Origin: Paracyclopina nana
Lineage: Eukaryota > Arthropoda > Copepoda > Cyclopoida > Cyclopettidae
NCBI GenBank assembly: GCA_019096065.1
Contig: JAGUCH010000003.1
Span: 372,001 to 436,000, forward strand
Direction: 5' to 3'
DNA length: 64,000 nt
In this document: positions 36,715-46,801 of the stretch, piece by piece
Layout: the number at the start of each line of letters is the position of its first letter
How positions within the stretch are numbered: the stretch's first letter is position 1
The notes under the pieces: generated by a model
What the model was told of the DNA's origin: nothing
The model's input: only the letters and a program-made list of their open reading frames with translations
Databases searched by the model: none
Position numbers and translations under genes: made by a program

Positions 36715-37858
36715 TTACTTGAAGATCTCGTTCAATTGCTGAGTGACTCGAATAAAAGTGGTCCTCTTTGGCATCTCCTTCACCTTGCCAGCGCCCACGT
36801 AGGTGCACGCCGACCTCAGCCCCCCGAGGGCGTCCAGCATGGTGTCATTGACGTCGCCCCTGTATGGCACCTCGACAGTTTTGCCCTCGGAGGCGCGGTA
36901 CTCGGCAACGCCGCCCTTGTGCTTTTGCATGGCAGTCGCGGAGCTCATTCCGTAGAACAGCTTCATCTTTTTCCCATCCTTGACGATGACCTCGCCTCCG
37001 GATTGATCATGGCCAGCGAGCATGCCACCCAGCATGACAAAATCCGCCCCAGCTCCAATGGCTTTGGCCACATCCCCAGGGCAAGTGCAGCCTCCATCCT
37101 AATTTCAAACACTAATTCAATTTTAATACTACACTTTTTATTGCCTATAAATACCGATATGATGTGGGCACCCAGGCCATGTGCATTGTCCGCACATTCC
37201 AGGACTGCAGACAGCTGGGGATAGCCCACGCCCGTCTTCTTCCTCGTGGTGCACACTGAGCCTGGCCCAATGCCAACCTTGACAATGTCAGCCCCGGCAA
37301 AGATCAAGGCCTCCACCATGTCACCAGTGACCACGTTGCCAGCCATGATGGTATGCGCTGGGAAGGCCTTGCGCACCTTCTCCACGTAGTCCACGAAGAA
37401 CTGCGAGTATCCATTGGCCACGTCCAGGCAGATGAACTTGACCTCCGGGATGTTCTCGAGGACATCGCAGAGCCGCTCAAAGTCGCCCTCAGCAGTTCCG
37501 GAAGAGGCTGCCACGTAGGGGAGAGCATCCTTGTTGCCATCCGCAAACTCCTTCCACTGCTCCACGGTGTGGTACTTGTGCACGCAGGTGTAGCACTTGT
37601 GCTTGGACAGCACCTTGGCCATCTCAAAGGTGCCCACAGTGTCCATGTTGGAGGCCATGATGGGCACGCCATGGTGGACTTGCTTCGAATGGTGGAAACG
37701 ATATTCGCGCACCAAATCAACCTGTATATACAATTATTATGATATTCCATTGTTAAGGAATTATATCTTACATCAGCCCTGCTCTTGATGGCACTTCTCT
37801 TTGGCCTCAAGAGGACATCTTTGAAGTCCAGCTTGACATCCACAGAAACCTTGGCCAT
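36715..37858 (-). CDS. GMPR: GMP reductase
   Basis: Exons 37772-37858, 37155-37721 and 36715-37098 (introns 49 and 56 bp) give 345 residues, exactly the length of human GMPR. The enzyme reduces GMP to IMP with NADPH and releases ammonia, linking guanine and adenine nucleotide pools in the cytosol. It is an IMPDH/GMPR TIM barrel. The catalytic cysteine is Cys186 in [20 protein letters not shown], the same number as in human. [20 protein letters not shown] and [16 protein letters not shown] are the phosphate-binding and flap parts. The absence of CBS domains separates it from IMP dehydrogenase. Its stop is 184 bp from the SORL1 stop on the other strand, so 3' UTRs probably overlap. Confidence 0.97.
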
Positions 37859-39567
37859 CTTGATCTAGCTCCTCCTGCAAAGCACAAAAGAAGACTGAGT
37901 GAGCAAGTTGTGTCATCACATGATTTCCCAGAGCTCCTCCACACATCTGCTCCCCAATCTGTCTTTGTAATTTCATGGCACAGTGTGATCAAATGCTAAA
38001 GTGAGGCTAGGCACGCGAAATCTAAAATTGCGCGAGGTGTGCACTTTAAATTGTAGCATCAAGTTTCAATGCTGCTTGCAAAAAGAAAAATAGCTTTTCA
38101 TCATGAAGAAAATAGGGAGTTTGGAAATAGCAGAAAATCTAGAATTGACAAAGCTTCTTCTATTGGAGAGTGCATGGAAAAACCTGTATAACTATTCTAC
38201 AATATGTGCCTTGATTGCATAAAGAGAGGAAGAGAAAATCGAGCCAAGGTTAAGCTAGCCCCTGAGAGATAGAAAATGGGATGGAACATGGAACTTTCCA
38301 CTTGCTCAAATTAAAGTTCAGGTAGAGAGCATGAATACTTCATGGCACTCTTCATGCTGTCAGCTGCAGAAGAAAGGAGCCAAACCTTTTCACAGTTGCA
38401 GGCACATTTCCCATGTTCCATTTTATAAAAGTTACTCTTCACCCATTTTTGCTCACATTTCAAGCTGAACTTGTTTTGGCAGTTGTCTTGTTGCCATAAA
38501 AATGTACTTTCTGCAGCTATTTTAATCACAGAAACAGATGTGCCTATTTCTCTTGGTAAATGAAAGCAAAGTATGAACAGTTACTTACACTAATTATGTG
38601 AATGAAGATAGACCTTGCAGCAATGTTGAATCAATCAACTCAAAGTTGCCACCAAGGTCAAAAAGGTGTTTGGTCAATAAATACTCTGCAGTTTGTTCTT
38701 TACTGAAAGTACATGCTACTGAAAGGGTGATTTCCAAAGACAAAATTCAGTTGATTCAGTTGATTGGTGCAGTACTCACAAATACCCAGAAGAATTAAAT
38801 TCCCCACGTGGTGGTGAGCACAGAAAGTTCCTGTGTAAGGAGAGCAACAACTGGGCACGACTGGAAGTCTGGATGATTTTGTTGGAATTTCTGCTAGGAA
38901 AAGAGAAAGCTCCCCATCCACTTCTACAGTAGATATGAGGAGAGCTTTCAACTATATTGCAGCTGCAGCCAGCCCCAGCCCTTAATTTGACTTGTCAGCA
39001 CTCTATTTCAAAAAATGGGGCAGAATTGTCAACTAAAGAATAAATTCTACTCACCTTATCAAAAAAAAGGATATTTAATTTGTTGCCATTAAAGGTTAAT
39101 CTCAAGAGAATTGTTGATGTTGACACAAAAATTGCGCGTGATGTAGCGACTCACGATATCTGAGGCTGCCAATTACATAATATAATGCAAGAAAAATCTC
39201 TATTTTTCGCAGAGGTCACCATTTTTTCAGCAAAACCCCTCCACAAAAATTATGTTAATTTTTAAGGCGGGAAATGCATAGAATCTTGACCATTTTTTGA
39301 AATAAGTCATTTATTTTCTTCCTGAACTTGAGCTCGTCTTAACTCATGCTATGTCATTGTTTATTCTGTGAACAGCGTTACTTTTGTCTGTCAAAAATTA
39401 CTGTTCGCTAAAGTGGCGTTTTTGAGCCGTATTTGGCTTGATTGACGAGCTTAGAGGCTAGAAGCTCTGACTGAGTTATTCTACTTGACACTACATTGAC
39501 TACAAAGCTTCTGGGAGAAGAGAAAGAGAGAGAGAGCGAGAGTTGCTGCAAAAAAGTGGATCTGAAA
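37859..39567. other. Intergenic between GMPR and CUEDC2 (head-to-head)
   Basis: 1.7 kb without a supported gene. Frames at 38311-38529, 38598-38798 and 38700-38951 lack splice or composition support. No recognisable element was found. Just upstream of CUEDC2 is a short GA-rich run (AGAGAAAGAGAGAGAGAGCGAGAG, 39519-39542), which could be part of its promoter. Confidence 0.5.
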
Positions 39568-40675
39568 ATGACGTCTCCAGTTGCACCCTTGGAAGACCAA
39601 GTGACGAAATCTCTCTTTGAATTCCTCCAATCTCAAGTGGAAGATCTGAAAATTGAGTGAGTGCACCTTTTCAAGCAAAAACTTTTCTCCTGCCACTTGA
39701 ATTTTCATCTTTATTTTTTCAATTTCTGAGCTGTCATGTGGTAAATCAGCATGTTTTGCCCTTAGGGAAATTGATGAAATTGTGCTGTCCTATGTTGTGA
39801 GCATCCTGCAAGATCTCACCTCCGGATCGTACATGGACGAGGAGGCCTTTGACGTTGACGCCTTTTGCGAGACCCTTTTCGCCTACATGCCCACGACGTC
39901 GGCCATTTCTCCGGAAGACATCACGGAGTGGATGTTCACCTTGGCCAAGGAGGAGCGGGATCGGCGCAGCAACAAAAACCGCATCCAGCTCAACCTCAAG
40001 AGTGTCATCGAGGAGACTGCGCTCAAGGGCAGGAAGTCCAGCGAGAGCAGCGACAACTTTGACAACGTTGACAGTGACAAGAAGCGAGCAGAGAGGATGA
40101 TTTCCGAATCCAGCGAAAGCTCAGATATCGATGTAGGAAATTGGCCTTTTTTCGCTTATGATCCATTCTCAAATCTTCTCATTGCAGACCGAAGAGTTCA
40201 AGCAGCTTGTCAGTCAGCTTATGGAGGCCTTTCCCATGGCTTGCGCCCTGGAGGTGGGCCATTGCCTGACCCTCATGGCGGGAGACATGGAAGGAGCTGC
40301 CCAGCTCATCCTGCATCGCCAGGAGGCTGGCCAAAGTCTCCAGCCCAACGACTACAAGGCCAGCAAGTCCAGGCTGCTGGCCAAGAAGGAGGCTGACCCC
40401 AAGATGATCAAGGACATGATTGTCAACAAGTATGGCTACGTGGACGAAACCGAGGATGCTCGCTACCACAGGCCGACCCTCAAAAGAGAGGTTTTCCATT
40501 CATGTTGTCTTTTTCGCAGTGGTTTTTTAAATCGAGTTTCTGCACACCACAGGATGACAAGAAGATGATCAGGTACAGGGATGGCAAGATTGTGAGCACC
40601 AAGGGCGAGCGGTACACCCAGATGACCAAGGCTGAATCCGAGGAGATGAAAAAGTCCATTGTAAATAACTCTTGA
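39568..40675 (+). CDS. CUEDC2: CUE domain-containing protein 2
   Basis: Exons 39568-39656, 39766-40132, 40188-40490 and 40553-40675 give 293 residues (human CUEDC2 287). CUEDC2 binds ubiquitin and has been linked to IKK/NF-kB signalling and the mitotic checkpoint in mammals. The N-terminal module (LFEFLQSQVEDLKIEEIDEI, IVLSYVVSILQDL) matches the family, followed by an acidic Ser-rich linker. The CUE-like region is LVSQLMEAFPMACALEVGHC...AAQLILHRQE (about residues 157-190). The C-terminal block KYGYVDETEDARYHRP...MIRYRDGKIVSTKGERY is diagnostic. The final exon ends MKKSIVNNS. A GT in ATT|GTAAAT just before the stop could allow an alternative last exon, but none was recognised downstream. Confidence 0.92.
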
Positions 40676-41356
40676 CAACTAGTCTGCTCTCTTGTTGGAT
40701 TCTTCCCATTTCGGTGACAGCTGCTAACACACACTCTCTCTCTTTTCCACACGCTGCTCCCTTGATCTTCCTACATCATGGATCTTGTGGTAACTATACA
40801 GAAAATCTGACAGACAATCTGGCTCACCAGGTCGCTTTGACGTTGGTGTAGTTGTCTGTTAGGCCTTGATGCATGCTCATCTCATTCCATGATCAGCACC
40901 GTGCTGCTACAATTCCCCAGATTCATCATTATTACTGCTATTAGGTTGTTGTACTCTGTGGCTGTGACATCATACTGTAATACTTGCGTTAGGACCCATT
41001 ACTTTCTCAGTTGTTGCACCTCTGCAACCACGTGACATTGGGCTCCCCTTCATTCAGTTTGTTCCATGTTTCAATTATGACATTTACTTTCTTAATTGTT
41101 GCATCCATCATGTGATTGTTTCTGCTTTAATTCTTTTTTCTGGTGAAGGCTCACTCCTTTTTAAAAAACAATCGATTTCTTCCGGATGCATTTTTACTTA
41201 TCTATATACATGTTACTTTTGAGTTGCCACACGGTACAAAAAAATTACTCTTCACAGTCTACCATTAATATATATACGATATAGATCTCAAATAATAACG
41301 TTGAAGAACCAATGTCATCGAAATTGCAAACTTAAATAAGTAGAGAAATAATAAAG
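40676..41356. other. Intergenic, convergent 3' ends of CUEDC2 and the glutaredoxin-like gene
   Basis: About 680 bp with no coding frame. It carries the two 3' UTRs. On the minus strand the glutaredoxin-like gene has TTATTAT-type AT-rich sequence just after its stop. No element recognised. Confidence 0.5.
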
Positions 41357-41689
41357 CTAACCTACAGTACTTTTATTTGATAATTCAGCCTTGAGCTTGC
41401 CAATGTCCAGCCTATTTTTGCACAGGTACTTGCCATCAAGGTAAAACACTGGAATTTCGTAGCGCCACCGATCAAAAAGGGCCTCATTTCCATCAGCGGT
41501 GATGTCACACTCCTCCAGCTTGACTTTGGCCAGCAACTCTTTGGGCAGCTCGGCCTCCAAGGCCATTTTGGCCTCATCACAAAGCTGACACTCTTGCTTT
41601 GTCAACATTTTCAGGGTGTAGCTTGAGCACAACCTAAGATTGCTGGCTGGCTTGAATGCTTTGCTGAATAGGTTCTGGATCAGGCTCAT
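41357..41689 (-). CDS. Glutaredoxin-like protein, C5orf63/YDR286C family (DUF836)
   Basis: Intronless frame of 110 residues. The family has a thioredoxin fold and is poorly studied; members are small and often mitochondrial. Here the N-terminus (MSLIQNLFSKAFKPASNLRL) is basic and suits a mitochondrial presequence. The fold begins at YTLKMLTKQECQLCDEAKMAL with the redox-type CxxC (Cys-Gln-Leu-Cys). It continues with VKLEECDITADGN, the cis-Pro strand YEIPVFYLDGKYLC and a closing helix. These match the DUF836 pattern closely. Substrate and partner are unknown. The ATG at 41687-41689 is the only one before the fold. Confidence 0.88.
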   Translation of the reverse strand: MSLIQNLFSKAFKPASNLRLCSSYTLKMLTKQECQLCDEAKMALEAELPKELLAKVKLEECDITADGNEALFDRWRYEIPVFYLDGKYLCKNRLDIGKLKAELSNKSTVG

Positions 41690-43866
41690 TGCCTATGAAA
41701 GATAAAATATCATTAGTTTAGCTGTCTTACTCGATCGAACTAAGCATGAAACTTCCTATATTTCAGCATAAAATTATGTTTTATCATCAGGTGGCGCCAG
41801 CATCGAGAGGGAGTTACTACCAGGCCTGGATTTTTTTGAAAACTCAGCCTTTTGGCGTTTTGGGGGAGCGAATGGCAACTTTGTCTTGCTAGTGCAAGGT
41901 CGCATTCATATTTTCCGCCAACAACAAACTGTAGCGCCACCTCGCGGATTGTTCCTTTTTTAGGTCAAAAAAGTCTTCTGCTTCATGAAATGGCAATGAA
42001 AAATGCAACTCAAACTCGAAGCTTGTAATCAGGACTTGTACTTATGTCAAATAACTAGTTCTTGCTTTGTTTACACGTAGCAAAAATGTCAAATTTATTT
42101 TTGTTTGGAATCTTGCCAGGGTGACCAGACATCTTAGATTTAACATAAAATGGCACTTTTGTAAAACACTGAAGCTAGCGGCTGGAAATTGCATACTTTT
42201 AACTTTTAAGTCTGATTTTTAGGGAATCTAAACCTTTTGAAGCTCTTTTTTTGGGGGGGGCATATTGTCATTTCTTAGGTATTTGCTGTACAAACGAAGC
42301 ATAAAAAGCGTAGAAACTGTAATGTAGCAATTTTAATAGATTTTTCCTTGCAAAATAGGGGAAGCCGAAATAGGATCTACCAGGACATTCTGTACAACTG
42401 TGACAGCACCGGAATAGAATCTACTCCATGCCGGAGCCTGAATAGAAACTACTGTGACAGTACAGTAATAGAAACTACTAGCTGTGACAGACTAGGAACA
42501 GCATCTACACCAGACCAGGAATATAATTTATTGCAAAGACATACCAGAAGATAATTTTTAATAAAGCTAAAATTGGATATATACTTCAGGACCTAGTGAA
42601 TACACCAGGACTCGTGGCTATTGCTTCATGACTTCTAGATTTTTAAGAAACTTCAAGAATTCCTTAAAACTTCAGGACTTGCCTACAATTCAGGACTTGC
42701 CTATCTCTTGTTAAATTATGACTTTTTTAAACCTCACTTCTTGACTGACTTAAAGGCATATATAAGACTTCTAGGCTTGTTGCAGGCTTCAGGACTTCTG
42801 TATATCTTATTTGACTAAGTTAAAGCATTTACTAACTTTGCTAGCCTATGTTTGGTACCCAGTAGATTCTATTCCGGGTCCGGCGTAGATGCTAGTACGT
42901 ACGTAGGATAAGGTAGGAGCACAAAAATAGCTCTCGCAAATCTGCTTCTGCGAAGGCTGCGTTCAACTACTCAAAATAATGGCTGACAATTCGACAAAAT
43001 ACTAACATATGTAAATATGAAGACATCAGCCATAAATGCCTGAAAATGTAGTATTTGCATGACATTTGGGCAAATAATGATGGAATAGATGAACAGGTTC
43101 CTAATTTTTGGCATACTGCAGATTAAAGCTTAGAGCTACGGTAATCTCAAATGCTAAATTCTCGATTACATGGTTATGTAACTGCCAAATTTTTGTGCTC
43201 CAAATAATGGGTATAAACTAATACTTTTTAAGCGAGCGGGTTAATCTCGCTCACGGCGGAAAAAGCGGTTTTTATTATCTTCCAAAATAAGCATAAAATC
43301 ATAGGTTTTTTTTGATGTGATAAACAAGAAAAATCTGCTTTAAAGTGCAATTGTCTGGAACTATTTTTGCAAAAAAACTCTAGCAGTTTATTTCAATGAC
43401 ATTTGTCCAAAGTTGCCTCATCCCAACCAGAATTTCGCATCGTTATTCATCATTTTTTGTAGAACAAGTCAAATGTGAACATTTTCTCATTTTTCCCCCC
43501 TTGTTTAATTCTACCAAGGTGACAAGTGGAAAAACGCTCGTATATTCGCATCCCTCGCATGCTCGGGCATGTAAAGCTGTGCTCGTGTTTTCCCATTTAA
43601 AAATCCTTTCCCACCTATTTTAAACGGCCCAACTTTACGCTCCCCAACTCTATATAAATATTTATAATGAGGTTCATTTTGGGATTAGAGAGGCCAGATT
43701 ATCTGGTCGGGATATTTCTAGGTGAACATCGGCCGAAATCTGCATATGGGTCGAGAGCTTAGTTTCTGCAGACCATATGCGCAATTTATGCATTTATTTG
43801 AATCCGCAACAGAGGCCAGTTGAGCCTGGAAAAGCTGTAAAAATTGTTCAGAAAAAAAAAACGAAA
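41690..43866. other. Gene-free 2.2-kb interval with degenerate short repeats
   Basis: No gene supported. At 42370-42540 a CTGTGACAGxACxxxAATAGAAACTAC-like word is repeated about five times. At 42590-42810 a 'CTTCAGGACTTGCCTA' word recurs. At 43500-43640 there is a diverged half of the GAGCTGGGGCACGT foldback family. The promoter of the BTB gene should be in the last few hundred bases. Confidence 0.55.
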
Positions 43867-46297
43867 ATGGCCATGAACGAAAAAGGCTACCGATTGAGAT
43901 GGACCAAGCACGACTCGAATGTTTTGGCTTCTTTTCAGGCCCTGCTCAAAAGTAAATCATTTTCGGACGTCACCATTTTCTGCCAAGGTACACAAAAATG
44001 ATTATAATTATTTTATTAACTTTTACCAAGGTGACAATGGGGTTAAAATGTTCAAACTGAAATTAGGTTTCAAAATAGTTATTTATTTCGAGCTGGGGCA
44101 CGTTAAGTAGGGTCATTAAATAGCTGAGCGAGGATTTTAAAATGGGAAAACTCGAGTACAGCTTTACAAGCCCGAGCCTGCGAGGGCTGTAATTGTACGA
44201 GTGTTTTTCCATTTTAAAATCCGAGGTCAGCTATTTAATGACCCGATTTTACGTGCCCCAGCTCAAAATATACAATTTTATATTCTGTAATAGGATTTTT
44301 GAGTGTTTTAATGAAGTTACCAGGCTGCCCCGTGCCCTAGAAAATACTGATCGGTTTTTAGTTGCTATGTGAATATCACTGGCTCTCATGAGATAGCATC
44401 CCTTGGTTTGGGAGCTATAAAATAGATTTTTAAAAACCATGCTCCTATGGCACAATGGTTAGAGTGCTTTGCTCTTGTTTTGGGAGTCTAGGGTTCAAAT
44501 CCCAGTTAAGTAACTTTTTTCTGATTTCTCTATTTTGCTTAAATTATGGTTAAGTCCTACACATAGCATGCAATTTTCATGTTGCTTCCATAGCTCAGTG
44601 GTAAGAGTATTGGAATGCTGATCCAACTGTCTGAGGTTCAAACCTAGGATGATCCTCTCTTTTTTCAAACTTCTTTGGAATTTGGATTAGTTCCATGGAA
44701 TATGAGGGGGATTAAATTACTTAAAATCCCTCAAATTTAATTCCAGGGTCATTAAGTATTTTATATACTGTAATACGATTTCCTCGTGTTATAATTCAGT
44801 TTACCGATCCGACTCAGCTCTTTAATGTCACATTTCTTTCTTAGTAATTTGGGGGATATTAAATACTTAACGGCCCTGGAATCAAATTTGAGGGATTTTA
44901 AGTAATGTAATGCCCTCATATTCCATGGAACTAATCCAAATTCCAAAGAAGTTAGAAAACAGAAAGGGTCCTCCAAGATTAAGACCTCAGAAAGTTGGAT
45001 CGACATTCCAATGCTCTAACCACTGGGCTAAGGAAACATGATGAAAATTGCATGCTATGTATAGGACTTTACCTTAATTTAAGCCAGATAAGGAAATAAA
45101 AAAAATGTTAAGGAATGACAGGGGTTTGAACCCTAGACTACTGAATCTAGAGCCTAACACTCTAACCATTGTGCCATAGGAGCACTTCTTAAGAAATGGA
45201 TTTTAAAAGTCTGTTTTATTGCTCCCAAACCACTGGATGCCAGCTTATGAGAGCCAGTGATATTCACATAGTAACTAAAAACCGAGCAGTATTGTCCAGG
45301 GCATGGGGCAGCCCGGTAACTTCATTAAAACACTCAAAAATCGTATTACAGAATATAAAATTGTATATTTTGAGCTGGGGCACGTAAAATCGGGTCATTA
45401 AATAGCTGACCTCGGATTTTAAAATGGAAAAACACTCGTACAATTACAGCCCTCGCAGGCTCGGGCTAGTAAAGCTGTACTCGAGTTTTCCCATTTTAAA
45501 ATCCTCGCTCAGCTATTTAATGACCCTACTTAACGTGCCCCAGCTCGAAATAAATAACTATAATATCCCCCAAAATGCTCAGAAAGAACTGTGATATAAA
45601 AGAGCTGAGTCGGATCGGTAAACTGAATTATAACACGAGGAAATCGTATTACAGTATATAAAGTCAATAGTTCATGTCAATCAATCATCCTGGATCAAAT
45701 TGCAGGCCAAAGGTTCCTTTCGCATCGTCTGGTGCTGTCAACAGGGAGTGAATATTTGGAGGGCATTTTGAAGGTGGCTTCAGCAAACATGCCAGCAAAT
45801 GCTCCCCTTTTTCTCATACTGGAAGGCGTCAGCGCCGAGGATCTGGAGCTGCTTCTGGAGTTCATGCACAAGGGTGAAGTGTGCATCGACTCCAGCCGAC
45901 TCCGGAGCATCTTCAAGGCTGCGGACACTCTCAAGATCAAGGGGATCAATGCCAAGGCTGACCAAATGGGGCAAAGCTCGGACAAGGAGGAGGACTTTGA
46001 TGCCATCAAAAGTAGCCTTAATTCTTTCATTCATAGAGCAAAATATAGGAAACGGCCATTTCAGGGTCGAGGCGACTTCAGTGCAGTTTTTGCGATAAAA
46101 GTTATGGCTACGAGACGAATTTGAAGGCTCACGTGAGGCAATTTCACCAAGGAGTCCGAGCGAGGTGCAAACTCTGCCATAAGAGCTTCACTCGCAATAC
46201 CACGCTACGCAAGCACGTGGCCCGTGAACATGATCCAATGGAGGCTTCTTCCGAAGAGTCGAGTAAGGAGGGCCTATTGATAACACGGAAAGAATGA
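43867..46297 (+). CDS. Short BTB/POZ zinc-finger protein
   Basis: Exons 43867-43987, 45706-46011 and 46065-46297 give 219 residues. BTB-ZF proteins are usually transcription regulators: the BTB domain dimerises and recruits cofactors, and the fingers bind DNA. The BTB fold spans ~10-120 (YRLRWTKHDSNVLASFQALL, SFSDVTIFCQGQRFLSHRLV, LELLLEFMHKGEVCID, SIFKAADTLKIKGI), typical of the TTK-type arthropod subgroup. Only two C2H2 fingers follow (LQCSFCDKSYGYETNLKAHV, ARCKLCHKSFTRNTTLRKHV), then a short tail. The linker between BTB and fingers is very short, about 20 residues. An upstream in-frame ATG exists at 43777, but 43867 has the better context (AAAATGG). The first intron (1,718 bp) holds the large palindrome. 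Confidence 0.85.
44441..44513 (+). other. tRNA-like module A (left arm)
   Basis: A-box-like TATGGCACAATGGTTAGAG and a consensus B box GGGTTCAAATCCC lie at tRNA spacing. A possible 5-bp anticodon stem is GCTCT/GGAGT. The 5' and 3' ends do not form an acceptor stem, so this is a tRNA-like or SINE-head sequence, most like the Gln/Glu type, and not a working tRNA gene. Confidence 0.6.
44584..44655 (+). other. tRNA-like module B (left arm)
   Basis: TAGCTCAGTGG is a consensus A box. TTGGA-ATGCTGA-TCCAA forms a perfect anticodon stem with GCT in the anticodon place. GAGGTTCAAACCT is a good B box. The acceptor stem does not pair, and the long variable arm of a true tRNA-Ser is missing. tRNA-derived pseudogene or Pol III promoter module. 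Confidence 0.6.
44968..45036 (-). other. tRNA-like module B' (right arm, inverted)
   Basis: Inverted counterpart of module B. On the minus strand TAGCCCAGTGG and the intact stem TTGGA-ATGTCGA-TCCAA are kept with a different anticodon triplet (GTC). The B box has decayed to GGTCTTAATC. Confidence 0.55.
45117..45183 (-). other. tRNA-like module A' (right arm, inverted)
   Basis: Inverted counterpart of module A. On the minus strand CTATGGCACAATGGTTAGAG and the B box GGGTTCAAACCCC are well kept, while the anticodon arm differs from module A. Confidence 0.55.
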
Positions 46298-46801
46298 GGA
46301 GCACCTGGATTTATTTTACCTATGCACACTGCCTATGCAAGACAGGATTATTTCTCTTTACTTTACTAATTGCTTTTTGATAAAAGTTTTACATCCAACC
46401 CGATAAATACCACTTTGCGCATCTGATCATAATCCTGCAAAATATGTCGGAATATTTCTGGAAAATTTCTGGTTGTGAAGAATGGACAAGCCTAAATTCT
46501 CTTTTGAGTGAAATAAGCTGCCAAAAGAATGACATTCGCCATGCAAAAGATGAAAGAGATTGCGAAATAAATCGGAATCAATCATTGGGAAAAAATTCGG
46601 AGTCAACAAGTGTCCACCATCATGTGCAAATCCAAATTTTTGCTGCAATCTCCAAATTTTAAAACCACCTGTGTATGCAAAATATAGTGAACTGAAATCC
46701 TCTCAACAGACCTTGCTTGACTCCCCAATTTTAAAGGTATATTGAAAAGAAAAAACCAGATTGAATCAAAAATCATGATAATATGTAGGAAAGCTCACAG
46801 A
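46298..46801. other. Intergenic, convergent 3' ends of the BTB gene and COG8
   Basis: About 500 bp with no supported gene. Frames at 46427-46648 and 46444-46662 are opposite readings of the same AT-rich DNA. Confidence 0.5.

Larger units (their letters stand above)
44075..45561. repeat. 1.5-kb hierarchical inverted repeat (foldback element) in BTB intron 1
   Basis: The left arm, 44075 to about 44761, and the right arm, about 44853-45561, are inverted copies over roughly 700 bp around a ~90-bp spacer. Outer ends read ATAGTTATTTATTTCGAGC and its complement. Each arm starts with its own smaller hairpin: GAGCTGGGGCACGT...GGATTTTAAAATGG pairs with CCATTTTAAAATCC...ACGTGCCCCAGCTC (44090-44266 and 45373-45550). 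Each arm carries two tRNA-like modules. Part of the spacer (44763-44822) is repeated inverted just outside the right arm (45600-45663). No protein frame is shared between arms. Confidence 0.9.

Noticed and set aside
44441..44655. Functional tRNA genes
   Set aside because: A and B boxes are present, but acceptor stems do not pair and anticodon loops are irregular, so I describe them as tRNA-like only.
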